NCBI RefSeq assembly: GCF_014892575.1
Contig: NZ_JADBGI010000026.1
Coordinates: forward strand, 35,951 to 99,950
DNA length: 64,000 bases
Source of the DNA: Nocardiopsis coralli
Lineage (GTDB): Bacteria > Actinomycetota > Actinomycetes > Streptosporangiales > Streptosporangiaceae
Direction: 5' to 3'
Under the pieces are notes generated by a model. The model was given only the letters and a program-made list of their open reading frames with translations, was not told the origin of the DNA and searched no databases. Shown one piece after another: positions 16,488 to 24,996 of the stretch. A program made the translations under genes and the position numbers. How positions within the stretch are numbered: the first letter of the stretch is position 1; each line of letters opens with the position of its first letter.

Positions 16488-17849
16488 ATGAGGACGGAAC
16501 GACCTTTCACCACCTGTGCGGCGGCCGCGGCCTCCGCGGTGCTCCTGGCCGCCACGGGGTGTTCGGGGGGAGGTGACCGCGACCCGGACACCGTCCGCGT
16601 CGTCTACCAGCACTACGGCACCTTCATCGCGATGGACACCCTGATGCAGAAGGTCAAGGAGGAGTTCGAGGCAGACAACCCCGGCACCACCGTCGAGCTG
16701 AACGCGATCGAGGCCCCGCCGGAGGACTTCCAGACCCAGGTCAACCTGATGAACGGCTCGCCCAGTGAGGCGCCCGACCTCATTTACCAGGACACCTTCA
16801 CCATCAACCAGGACGCCGACGCCGGCTACCTCATGCCCCTGGACGACCACTTCGCCTCCTGGGACGAGGCCGAGCACGTCAACGACCAGGAGGCCGAGGC
16901 CGTCACCTCCCTGGACGGCGACCGGTACGGGGTCATGCTCGGCACCGACGTGCGCGGGCTCTGGTACAACACCGAACTGCTCGAGGAGGCCGGGGTGGAG
17001 ACACCCTGGGAACCCGGCTCCTGGGACGAGGTGCTCGAGGCCGTCCGCACCGTCGACGCCGAACTCGGCGACGAGGTGATCCCGATGAACGTGTACTCGG
17101 GCACCCCGGCCGGGGAGATGGCCGCCCTGCAGGGGTTCCAGATGCTGCTCAGCGGCACCGGCGACACGCTCTTCGACGAGGACTCCGAACAGTGGATCGT
17201 CGACAGCACCGGGTTCACCGAGTCCCTGGAGTTCGTGCACACCCTCTTCGACGAGGACCTCACCCTCGACGCGCAGGACGCCCTGGACGCCAACATCGGC
17301 ACCCTCAACAACGAGGAGCGCTTCCCCTCGGGAGAGCTGGCCATCAGCCTGGAGGGCTCCTGGGCCACCCAGTCCTGGATCGAGGAGGCCAACCAGCCCT
17401 GGCCCGAGTGGGAGGAGACGATGGAGTTCGTGCCCATGCCCACCCAGGACGGCCAGGACCCCGGCATCACGAGCATGTCCGGCGGGTGGGCGCTGTCGAT
17501 GGGCGCCCACGCCACCGACCCGGACCTGGCCTGGGAGGTCATGACCCACGCGCTCTCGCAGGAGCACGCGGTCAAGTTCGCCGTCGAGGGCGGCCAGATC
17601 CCGGTGCGTGACGACGTCGCCGAGGACCCGGACTTCCTGGAGGCCGCGCCCATGGCCGAGGAGATGGCCGAGCTGGTGGAGGTCACCGGGTTCCGCCCGG
17701 CCTACAGCGAGTACCCGCAGGTGTCGTTGGCGATCCAGGAGGCGATGGAGGCGGTGATGCTCGGCGAGGCGACCCCGCAGGAGGCCGCGGAGGTCTACGC
17801 CGAGGAGGTCGAGGGCATCGTGGGCCCCGACCAGGTCACGGGTTCCTGA
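16488..17849 (+). CDS. Sugar ABC transporter substrate-binding lipoprotein (family 1)
   Basis: This 453-residue protein has a lipoprotein signal ending LLAATGC and a family 1 sugar-binding fold: VRVVYQHYGTFIAMDTLMQKV, then LNAIEAPPEDFQTQVNLMNG, YGVMLGTDVRGLWYNTELLE, and MSGGWALSMGAHATDPDLAW. ATG 16488 follows AAGGGGTC and starts directly at the positively charged signal end. It is followed two bases after the stop by a permease gene. Together with the convergent alpha-mannosidase, a mannose-containing oligosaccharide is a likely ligand. No ATPase gene is present; CUT1 importers of actinomycetes often share one multi-sugar ATPase (MsiK). Confidence 0.87.
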   Translation: MRTERPFTTCAAAAASAVLLAATGCSGGGDRDPDTVRVVYQHYGTFIAMDTLMQKVKEEFEADNPGTTVELNAIEAPPEDFQTQVNLMNGSPSEAPDLIYQDTFTINQDADAGYLMPLDDHFASWDEAEHVNDQEAEAVTSLDGDRYGVMLGTDVRGLWYNTELLEEAGVETPWEPGSWDEVLEAVRTVDAELGDEVIPMNVYSGTPAGEMAALQGFQMLLSGTGDTLFDEDSEQWIVDSTGFTESLEFVHTLFDEDLTLDAQDALDANIGTLNNEERFPSGELAISLEGSWATQSWIEEANQPWPEWEETMEFVPMPTQDGQDPGITSMSGGWALSMGAHATDPDLAWEVMTHALSQEHAVKFAVEGGQIPVRDDVAEDPDFLEAAPMAEEMAELVEVTGFRPAYSEYPQVSLAIQEAMEAVMLGEATPQEAAEVYAEEVEGIVGPDQVTGS

Positions 17850-17851
17850 GC

Positions 17852-18793
17852 ATGGCCGTCCGGGCGCACACCCCCGCGCCCCGCCGCGCGCCGTCCCGGT
17901 CCGGCGGGGCCGGGGCGCGCACGTTCTGGGAGCGCACCGCACGGTGGGCGGTGCCGATGGGACCGGCCCTGTTCCTGCTGCTGGCCTTCTTCGCCGGCCC
18001 GATCCTGTGGACGGTGTGGGCCTCCCTGACCGACGTGGCCCTGACCGGGGCGCAAGCGGCCGACACCCGTTTCGTGGGCACCGCCAACTTCGAGGCGCTG
18101 CTGGCCGACCCGCGGTTCCGCACCGCCGTGGTGCTGACCGTGGTCTTCCTGGCCGGGTGTGTGCTCGGCCAGACCGTGCTGGGCCTGGCGCTGGCCCTGT
18201 TGATGCAGCACCGCCACGGCTGGGTGCGGGGGCTGGTCGGTGCGGTGGTGGTCGGCGCCTGGGTGGTGCCCGAGGTCGTGGCCGGGTTCGTCTGGTACGC
18301 GTTCCTGGAGCGCGAGGGCACCCTCAACGCGGTCCTGGGGTGGTTCGGCGGCGCCGAGCAGAACTGGCTGTTCACCGCGCCCCTGCTGGCGGTGGTCCTG
18401 GCCAACATCTGGAAGGGCACCGCCTTTTCGATGATGACCTACTCGGCGGGGCTGTCGGAGGTGCCCGAGGACCTGAAGGAGGCCGCCCGCGTGGACGGGG
18501 CCTCCGGGTTCCAGGTGCTGCGGCACGTGGTCCTGCCGCTGCTGCGCCGCACCCTGGCCACGACGCTGCTGCTCATCACCCTGCAGACCGTGCAGGTGTT
18601 CACGCTGATCTTCGTCATGACCTCCGGAGGGCCCGGCGCGCGCAGCACCACCCTGCCGCTGCTCATGTACCAGGAGGCGCTGCAGATGGGCGACCTGGGT
18701 TACGGGACGGCGATCGCGCTGGCCCTGCTGGTCGTGGCCGGGCTGTTCTCGACGGTGTACGTGTGGCTGCTGCGCAAGGAGGAGGCACGGTGA
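17852..18793 (+). CDS. Sugar ABC transporter permease, MalF/UgpA type
   Basis: This 313-residue protein has six hydrophobic segments (first at GPALFLLLAFFAGPILWTVW) and the permease loop EDLKEAARVDGASGFQVLRH, the EAA motif of CUT1 permeases. It begins at ATG 17852, two bases after the binding protein, and overlaps the second permease by four bases (GTGA at 18790). A basic, Pro/Arg-rich N-terminal tail of about 35 residues precedes the first membrane helix. Confidence 0.9.
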   Translation: MAVRAHTPAPRRAPSRSGGAGARTFWERTARWAVPMGPALFLLLAFFAGPILWTVWASLTDVALTGAQAADTRFVGTANFEALLADPRFRTAVVLTVVFLAGCVLGQTVLGLALALLMQHRHGWVRGLVGAVVVGAWVVPEVVAGFVWYAFLEREGTLNAVLGWFGGAEQNWLFTAPLLAVVLANIWKGTAFSMMTYSAGLSEVPEDLKEAARVDGASGFQVLRHVVLPLLRRTLATTLLLITLQTVQVFTLIFVMTSGGPGARSTTLPLLMYQEALQMGDLGYGTAIALALLVVAGLFSTVYVWLLRKEEAR

Positions 18794-19656
18794 GCGGTGG
18801 TCGGAGCAGGGGGCGGCGCCTGCGGGTGAGCAGTCCGAGCCGGGCCGGGGGCAGCCTGCTTGCCCACCTGGTCCTGGCCGGGTTGGGGCTGGTCTTCCTG
18901 CTGCCGCTGCTGTGGATGGTCTTCGCCTCGGTGGACCCGGACGCGTCGCTGCGCGCGAGCTGGCCCTCGGGTTTCACGCTGGACCACTTCACGGCGATCA
19001 TGACGCCCGAGATCGTCTACGTCCCGATCTGGAACAGCATCCTGACCTGCGGGGGAGCGGCGCTCATCACCGCGGTGTGCTCGATGCTGGCCGCCTACCC
19101 GCTCTCGCGCTACCAGCTGCGGTTCAAGAAACCGTTCCTGTACTCGGTCCTCTTCGCGACGGGGCTGCCCATCACCGCGATCATGGTGCCGGTCTACGGG
19201 ATGTTCGTGCAGGCCAACCTGTTGAACTCGCTGACGGCCACGACCCTGTTCCTGGCGGCGAGCACGCTGCCGTTCGGGATCTGGCTGACCAAGAACTTCA
19301 TCGACGGCATCCCCATCAGTCTGGAGGAGGCCGCCTGGGTCGACGGCGCCTCGGCCTGGCAGTCGATGCGGTACCTGGTCGCACCGCTGTTGGCCCCGGG
19401 GCTGTCGGTGGTCGCGATCTTCACCCTGGTCACGACCTGGGGCAACTTCTTCGTGCCCTTCATCCTGCTCACCAGCCCGGAGAAGATGCCCGCGGCCGTG
19501 CGGGTCTTCACCTTCTTCGGCCAGTACGGGTCGGTGCGCTACGGCGAGCTGGCCGCCTACTCACTGCTGTACACCGTGCCGGTGGTGGTGCTCTACCTCG
19601 TGGTCTCCCGGGCCCTGGGCGGGCGCTTCGCCCTGGGCGGCGCCCTCAAGGGCTGA
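18790..19656 (+). CDS. Sugar ABC transporter permease, MalG/UgpE type
   Basis: This 288-residue partner permease starts at GTG 18790 inside the stop of the previous gene. It has six membrane segments and the EAA loop LEEAAWVDGASAWQSMRYLV, with the typical VTTWGNFFVPFILLTSPEKM segment near the end. It completes a SBP-permease-permease operon lacking an ATPase. It converges on the alpha-mannosidase gene with only 16 bases between stops. Confidence 0.9.
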   Translation: MSGGRSRGRRLRVSSPSRAGGSLLAHLVLAGLGLVFLLPLLWMVFASVDPDASLRASWPSGFTLDHFTAIMTPEIVYVPIWNSILTCGGAALITAVCSMLAAYPLSRYQLRFKKPFLYSVLFATGLPITAIMVPVYGMFVQANLLNSLTATTLFLAASTLPFGIWLTKNFIDGIPISLEEAAWVDGASAWQSMRYLVAPLLAPGLSVVAIFTLVTTWGNFFVPFILLTSPEKMPAAVRVFTFFGQYGSVRYGELAAYSLLYTVPVVVLYLVVSRALGGRFALGGALKG

Positions 19657-19672
19657 CCCGCCCAGGGCCGGT

Positions 19673-22600
19673 TCAGCGGCGCAGGCGCAGGGTCAGGATC
19701 TGGAACGGCCGCAGGGTGAAGACCGCCGCCCCGCCCTCGGCGCCACCCGGGCCGCCGGGCAGGTCCACGTCCAGGTGCGGGGCCTCCTCGTAGGGCTCCT
19801 CCAGCAGGTTGACCGCCTCGATGCCCGAGACGGGGAAGTGCGCGCGGGCGGTCGCGCTCGCCCGACCGCCACGGGCCTCGTACATGCGCACCACCACGTC
19901 ACCGGAGCGGTCGTCGGCCAGCTTGACCGATTCCACGATCACCCCCGGGTCGTCCACGCTCACCAGGGGCTCGACGGCCCCGCCCGCGGCACGGCGCTGG
20001 GGCAGGTTGAGGCGGTACCCCTCCCGGACCGCGTCCTCGATGCCGGCGCCCGGGGCCAGGGAGTAACGGAACCGGTGCTCGCCCTGGTCGGTGTCGGGGT
20101 CGGGGAAGCGCGGCGCGCGCAGCAGCGACAGCCGCACGGTCGTGGTGGTGCCCCCGTCGGAGCGCACGTCGCGGGTGACGTCGTGGCCGTAGGTGGAGTC
20201 GTTGAGCACCGCCAGCCCGTAACCGGGTTCGGCCACGTGCACCCACCGGTGCGCGCAGATCTCGAACTTGGCCGCGTCCCAGGTGGTGTTGGTGTGCGTG
20301 GGACGCTCCACGTGCCCGAACTGGATCTCGGAGGAGGAGGCGTGCGCGCGCACGTCCAGGGGGAAGGCGGCCTTGAGCAGCTTCTCCCGCTCGTGCCAGG
20401 TGACGGTGGTGTCCACGTCCAGGCGCCGGGCCCCCGCCTCGAGGGTGAGGGTCTGGGTCAGGTGGGAGGAACCGAAGGAACGCCGCACCCGCACCGCGCC
20501 CGCCGTGTCCGCCCCCGGCCCCTGCACGGCCTCGACGCTGTCGGCCCCGGTCAGGTCGGTGACGGTGTTGCGGTAGAAGTGGTCCACGTCCCAGGCGTCC
20601 CACTGGTTGGGCAGGTCCTGGTGCAGTTGGAGCAGGTTGCCGGCCCGGCCCGGGGCGAGCGCCTCGCGCCCCTCCACCAGGTCGGTGACCGAGGTGAGCA
20701 GCCCGCGCTTGTCCACGTGCGCGCGCAGGAGCCCGTTGTCGAGGACGAAGCCCTCCTCCGTCTCGGCCACGGGCACGGTCTCGGCCGGGCGGGCCCGGTC
20801 CACGGGCAGGGCGCCCAGCGCCGGGACCCCTTCGCGCGGGTGCGGGCAGGCGTTGAAGATGGTCTCGCCGCTCTCCTCCGGTCCGGCCGAGTCGCGGGCC
20901 AGTGTGTGCTGGGCGGTCTCGATCAGTCCGGTGAGTTCGTGCGTGGCCCGGGCGTAGGACTGGGCGGCCTCGCGGTGCACCCAGGCGATGGAGCTGCCCG
21001 GCAGGATGTCGTGGAACTGGTTGAGCAGCACCGTGTGCCACAGCCCCTCGAGCTGCTCGTAGGGGTAGGCGGCGCCGGTGCGTACCGCGGCGGTGGCCGC
21101 CCACAGTTCGGCCTCGCGCAGCAGGTGTTCGCAGCGCCGGTTGCCCTGTTTGGTGGCCACCTGGCTGGTGTAGGTGCCGCGGTGGAACTCCAGGTACAGC
21201 TCGCCCCACCACACCGGGGCCTGGGGGTACTCGGCGCGGGCGCGCGCGAAGAAGGTCTCGGGGTGTTCGATCTGCACCCTGGGCGAGCCCTCCAGGTCCC
21301 GCAGCCGCCGGGCGCGGCCCAGCATCTCGCGGGTGGGCCCTCCTCCGCCGTCGCCGTGGCCGAAGGGCACCAGGGAGTGCGAGGAGCCGCCCTTGTCGCG
21401 GAAGGTGCGCGAGGCGTGGGCGAGCTCGGCGCCGGTGAGTTCGGCGTTGTAGGTGTCCACCGGCGGGAAGTGGGTGAACACGCGGGTGCCGTCCAGGCCC
21501 TCCCACCAGAACGTGTGGTGGGGGAAGGCGTTGGTCTGGCTCCAGGAGATCTTCTGGGTGAGGAACCAGCGCGACCCCGACAGCCGCACGAGCTGGGGCA
21601 GGGCGGCCGAGTACCCGAAGGAGTCGGGCAGCCACACCTCCTGGGTGTCCACGCCCAGCTCGTCGCGGAAGAAGCGTTTGCCGAAGCTGAACTGGCGGGC
21701 CAGGGCCTCGGACCCGGGCATGTTGGTGTCCGACTCCACCCACATTCCGCCCACGGGCACGAACTGGCCCCGGCGTGCGGCCTCGGTGACGCGGGCGAAC
21801 AGGTCGGGTTCGTGCTCCTTGAGCCACGCCCACTGCTGGGCCTGGCTCATCGCGAAGACGAACTCCGGGTGCCCCTCGGCCAGGGAGACCACGTTGGCGC
21901 TGGTGCGCACCACCTTGCGCACGGTCTCGCGCACGGGCCAGAGCCAGGCGGAGTCGATGTGGGCGTGACCCACGGCCGAGAGCCGGTGGGCGGCGGGGGA
22001 GGCGGGCGATTCCAGGGCGGGTGCCAGGTGCCGGCGTGCGTCGGCGGCGGTGGCGGGGACGTCCTGCAGGTCGAGCGCGTCCAGGGTGCGTTCGAGGGCG
22101 CGCAGCAGTTCCCAGCGGCGCGGGTCGCCGGTGTCGAGCTCGCGCATGAGCCCGCCGGCCACCTCCAGGTCCAGGACCAGTTCCCACACCTGGTGTTCGA
22201 GGACGGCCAGGTCGGCGCGGGCGAGCCGGTAGAGGGGTTCGTCCTCGGGCCCGCGCCCGGAGCCGCGGTCGGTGGGCCGGAACGGCGGGTGACCGAGGAT
22301 GACGGGGTTGGCGGCGGCCTCCACGTGCAGGGCCACGTCCTCGCCGCCGCGGGCCGCGTCCGTGACGGGGATCCAGGCGTTGCGAGGGTTGAGCCCTTTG
22401 ACGATGCTGCCGTCGGGGCGCCGGACGAGCCCTTCGGCCTGGAACCCGGGGTTGGCGTCGTTGAAGCCGAGGTCGACCAGCGCCTCGACGGTGCGCCCGG
22501 CCCACGCCTCGGGCACCTGCCCGCGCAACCGGAACCAGGTGGTGCCCCAGGCCGGGCCCCAGGCGTCGCCGACGCGGGCGGGGGAGTGGGGCGCTGCGAG

Positions 22601-22744
22601 GGCCTCGTCGGCGGGCACGGGTTCGCCGGGTGCGTCCCAGCGGGCCACGTCCAGGGGGTGGAGGGTGGTGTGCACGGCTGGTCGGATGCGTTCTTCGAGG
22701 ACCCGGTCCAGTCGTGCTTCGGTCAGCCGCCGGTCGTCGTGCAC
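19673..22744 (-). CDS. Alpha-mannosidase, glycoside hydrolase family 38
   Basis: This 1023-residue enzyme has the GH38 pattern: zinc-site motif LSAVGHAHIDSAWLWPVRET near residue 260, the nucleophile region EVWLPDSFGYSAALPQLVRL, a second histidine site in WHTVLLNQFHDILPGSSI, and a long C-terminal beta-sandwich domain ending FTLRPFQILTLRLRR. No signal peptide is seen, so it acts in the cytoplasm on imported mannosides. GTG 22744 is the start; no clear ribosome site precedes it. Length matches the actinobacterial/yeast AMS1-like subgroup. It converges on the sugar ABC importer, which suggests the importer brings its substrate. Confidence 0.93.
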   Translation of the reverse strand: MHDDRRLTEARLDRVLEERIRPAVHTTLHPLDVARWDAPGEPVPADEALAAPHSPARVGDAWGPAWGTTWFRLRGQVPEAWAGRTVEALVDLGFNDANPGFQAEGLVRRPDGSIVKGLNPRNAWIPVTDAARGGEDVALHVEAAANPVILGHPPFRPTDRGSGRGPEDEPLYRLARADLAVLEHQVWELVLDLEVAGGLMRELDTGDPRRWELLRALERTLDALDLQDVPATAADARRHLAPALESPASPAAHRLSAVGHAHIDSAWLWPVRETVRKVVRTSANVVSLAEGHPEFVFAMSQAQQWAWLKEHEPDLFARVTEAARRGQFVPVGGMWVESDTNMPGSEALARQFSFGKRFFRDELGVDTQEVWLPDSFGYSAALPQLVRLSGSRWFLTQKISWSQTNAFPHHTFWWEGLDGTRVFTHFPPVDTYNAELTGAELAHASRTFRDKGGSSHSLVPFGHGDGGGGPTREMLGRARRLRDLEGSPRVQIEHPETFFARARAEYPQAPVWWGELYLEFHRGTYTSQVATKQGNRRCEHLLREAELWAATAAVRTGAAYPYEQLEGLWHTVLLNQFHDILPGSSIAWVHREAAQSYARATHELTGLIETAQHTLARDSAGPEESGETIFNACPHPREGVPALGALPVDRARPAETVPVAETEEGFVLDNGLLRAHVDKRGLLTSVTDLVEGREALAPGRAGNLLQLHQDLPNQWDAWDVDHFYRNTVTDLTGADSVEAVQGPGADTAGAVRVRRSFGSSHLTQTLTLEAGARRLDVDTTVTWHEREKLLKAAFPLDVRAHASSSEIQFGHVERPTHTNTTWDAAKFEICAHRWVHVAEPGYGLAVLNDSTYGHDVTRDVRSDGGTTTTVRLSLLRAPRFPDPDTDQGEHRFRYSLAPGAGIEDAVREGYRLNLPQRRAAGGAVEPLVSVDDPGVIVESVKLADDRSGDVVVRMYEARGGRASATARAHFPVSGIEAVNLLEEPYEEAPHLDVDLPGGPGGAEGGAAVFTLRPFQILTLRLRR

Positions 22745-22810
22745 GCAGTTACCCCGTTCGGTCGTCGGGCCGGCTCACGCCGGTCACGCTCCCACCGCGC
22801 GGGGGCCGCG

Positions 22811-23458
22811 TCAACGGTCCGGGCCGGGGCCTGCGTGCGCGCCCAGGGAGCGCAACAGGTAGGGCAGGAGCTGGTCGGCCATCCGGTGTCCGGGGCCGGG
22901 CCCCTGGCCCGGGGTGTGGGGGATGAGGAAGGTGTGGCTGACCATGGGGCCGATGACCATCTCCCCGACCACGTCGGGTTCCTGCACGGGTTCGATCTCC
23001 CCGCGTTCGGCGGCACGCTCCAGCAGGGCCGAGACGCGCTGTTGCAGGGGCACGACGAAGTCGTCGAAGAGCACGTCGGCCAGGGCGCGGTTGTGTGCGG
23101 CCTCGCCGAGCACGGCGCGCAGCAGGCGCCCGGAGGCCCCGTCCAGGGCGCGTGCCTTGTCGTGCAGCAGGGTGGACAGGTCGCTGCGCAGGCTCCCGGT
23201 GTCGTGGTCGGGGCCCAGGTCCTCGGCCCAGGTCTGGGCGGCGCCCACGACCAGGTGTTCCTTGGAGCGCCAGCGGCGGTAGAGGGTCGCGGTGGAGACC
23301 CCCGCCTCCTTGGCGACGGCGGCGGTGGTCAGGCCGCTGTAGCCGTGGGACTGCAGGACGGAGAGGGTGGCCTCCATCAGCGCGCGGTCCCGCGTGGTGT
23401 CGCGGGGCCGTCCCCGGGTGGAGGCGGGTTCGGCCTCCGGCAGGTGCTCGGTGGTCAT
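22811..23458 (-). CDS. TetR-family transcriptional regulator
   Basis: This 215-residue protein has a TetR N-terminal helix-turn-helix (RDRALMEATLSVLQSHGYSG, then TTAAVAKEAGVSTATLYRRW RSKEHL), with a C-terminal ligand domain of TetR_C size. It begins at ATG 23458; TAAGAT lies seven bases upstream, so the mRNA is probably leaderless. It diverges from an aldehyde dehydrogenase gene across a perfect operator at 23495-23513 and should repress itself and that gene. The mannosidase start lies 66 bases downstream on the same strand. Confidence 0.9.
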   Translation of the reverse strand: MTTEHLPEAEPASTRGRPRDTTRDRALMEATLSVLQSHGYSGLTTAAVAKEAGVSTATLYRRWRSKEHLVVGAAQTWAEDLGPDHDTGSLRSDLSTLLHDKARALDGASGRLLRAVLGEAAHNRALADVLFDDFVVPLQQRVSALLERAAERGEIEPVQEPDVVGEMVIGPMVSHTFLIPHTPGQGPGPGHRMADQLLPYLLRSLGAHAGPGPDR

Positions 23459-23494
23459 GACCGGAATCTTATGCGGGTCCCGTCGGGGGGTTGG

Positions 23495-23513
23495 AAACGA
23501 AACACTTTCGTTT
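23495..23513. promoter_or_regulatory. TetR operator, perfect 8-3-8 palindrome
   Basis: AAACGAAA, three bases CAC, and TTTCGTTT form a perfect inverted repeat. It overlaps the TACCAT -10 box (23513-23518) of the aldehyde dehydrogenase and lies 24 bases upstream of the TetR -10 box, so one dimer site could control both leaderless transcripts. Confidence 0.8.
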
Positions 23514-23524
23514 ACCATCGGTCC

Positions 23525-24937
23525 ATGACGCGAACCGAAACCCCCGGCGAACCCCTGACGCTGACCACCGACATCCCGCCGACCGTGGCCCGCCTGCGTT
23601 CGGCCTTCGCCTCCGGGCACACCAAACCCCTGGGGTGGCGCCGCGCCCAGCTGCGCCAGCTCCGGAGCCTGCTCGTGGAGCAGCGCCCCGTGCTCGAGCG
23701 CGCGCTCGAGGAGGACCTGGGCAAGAGCCCGGTCGAGGCGCACACCACCGAGATCGGTTTTGTGATCAACGAGATCGACCACACGCTGCGCCACCTGTCC
23801 GGTTGGCTGCGCCCCAAGCGTGTGGGCGTGCCCATGGCCCTGGCCCCCGCCAAGGCCCGCACGGTGCGCGAACCGCTGGGCACCGTGCTCATCATCGCGC
23901 CGTGGAACTACCCGGTGAACCTGTCCCTGGCGCCCCTGGTCGGCGCGCTGGCGGCCGGCAACGCCGCCGTGCTCAAGCCCAGCGAACTGTCCCCGGCCAC
24001 TTCCGGTGCGCTGGCCGAGCTCCTGCCGCGTTACCTGGACACCGAGGCGGTGGCCGTGGTCGAGGGCGGTATCCCCGAGAGCACCGCCCTGCTCGAGGAG
24101 CACTTCGACCACATCTTCTACACCGGCAACAGCGCGGTGGCGCGCATCGTCATGTCCGCGGCGGTCAAGCACCTGACCCCCGTGACGCTGGAGCTGGGCG
24201 GCAAGAGCCCCGCCATCGTCGAACCCGGGGTGGACCTGGCCACCACCGCCCGGCGCCTGGCCTGGGGCAAGTACACCAACGCCGGCCAGACCTGTGTGGC
24301 CCCCGACTACGTGCTGGCCGTGGGCGACACCGCCCAGAAGCTCCAGCAGGAGCTGGCCGCCGCGATCACCGAGATGTTCGGTGAGGATCCGCAGAAGAGC
24401 CCCGACTTCGGGCGCATCGTCAACGAGCGCCACTTCGAGCGCCTCAACGCCCTGCTGGAGAGCGGAACCGTCACGGCCGGCGGGCAGACCGACCGCGAGG
24501 ACCTCTACATCGCCCCGACCGTGCTCGGCGGCGTCGAACCCGACACCCCCGTGATGGCCGAGGAGATCTTCGGCCCGGTCCTGCCGGTGATCAGCGTGCC
24601 CGACCTGGACGCGGCGATCCGGTTCGTCAACGAGCGCGACAAGCCCCTGGCCCTGTACGCCTTCACCGACTCGGCCGAGACCAAGCGCCGCCTGACCGCC
24701 GAGACCTCCTCGGGCGGGCTCGCCTTCGGGCTGCCCATCGCGCACCTGGCCGTGCCGGACCTGCCCTTCGGCGGGGTCGGGGAGAGCGGTATGGGCGCGT
24801 ACCACTCCAGCGCCTCGATCGACACCTTCTCGCACGTGAAGTCGGTGCTGGACAAGTCGCTTGCCATGGACACCATGCGGGTGGCCTACGCGCCCATCGA
24901 CTCCTTCAAGGAGAAGGTGCTGCGGCGCATGCTCTGA
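23525..24937 (+). CDS. Aldehyde dehydrogenase family protein (fatty-aldehyde / ALDH3-like)
   Basis: This 470-residue NAD(P)-dependent enzyme has the ALDH pattern without the C-terminal extension, as in ALDH3-type aldehyde dehydrogenases: IIAPWNYPVNLSLAPLVGAL, the NAD-binding FYTGNSAVARIVM, the catalytic-glutamate motif VTLELGGKSPAIVEP and the catalytic cysteine in NAGQTCVAPDYVL. It ends with FSHVKSVLDKSL. ATG 23525 lies six bases after TACCAT, so it is read as leaderless; the start overlaps no ribosome site. The divergent TetR gene and operator suggest induction by an aldehyde or a related lipophilic compound. Confidence 0.9.
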   Translation: MTRTETPGEPLTLTTDIPPTVARLRSAFASGHTKPLGWRRAQLRQLRSLLVEQRPVLERALEEDLGKSPVEAHTTEIGFVINEIDHTLRHLSGWLRPKRVGVPMALAPAKARTVREPLGTVLIIAPWNYPVNLSLAPLVGALAAGNAAVLKPSELSPATSGALAELLPRYLDTEAVAVVEGGIPESTALLEEHFDHIFYTGNSAVARIVMSAAVKHLTPVTLELGGKSPAIVEPGVDLATTARRLAWGKYTNAGQTCVAPDYVLAVGDTAQKLQQELAAAITEMFGEDPQKSPDFGRIVNERHFERLNALLESGTVTAGGQTDREDLYIAPTVLGGVEPDTPVMAEEIFGPVLPVISVPDLDAAIRFVNERDKPLALYAFTDSAETKRRLTAETSSGGLAFGLPIAHLAVPDLPFGGVGESGMGAYHSSASIDTFSHVKSVLDKSLAMDTMRVAYAPIDSFKEKVLRRML

Positions 24938-24942
24938 GGTCC

Positions 24943-24992
24943 AGGGCCTGCTTGGCGAACACCCGGTTGCCCGGTGTCACCGAACAGGCCCT
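24943..24992. terminator. Hairpin between convergent genes
   Basis: AGGGCCTG at 24943-24950 pairs with CAGGCCCT at 24985-24992, with a partly paired GC-rich interior. It lies between the aldehyde dehydrogenase stop and the deacetylase stop and can serve both strands. There is no T-run, as is common in actinomycetes. Confidence 0.5.
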
Positions 24993-24996
24993 CGCC

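Noticed and set aside
19775..22800. Long + strand open frame antisense to the alpha-mannosidase
   Set aside because: It is Gly/Val/His-rich with no domain and covers a complete GH38 gene on the other strand; its end continues into the true aldehyde dehydrogenase gene by chance.
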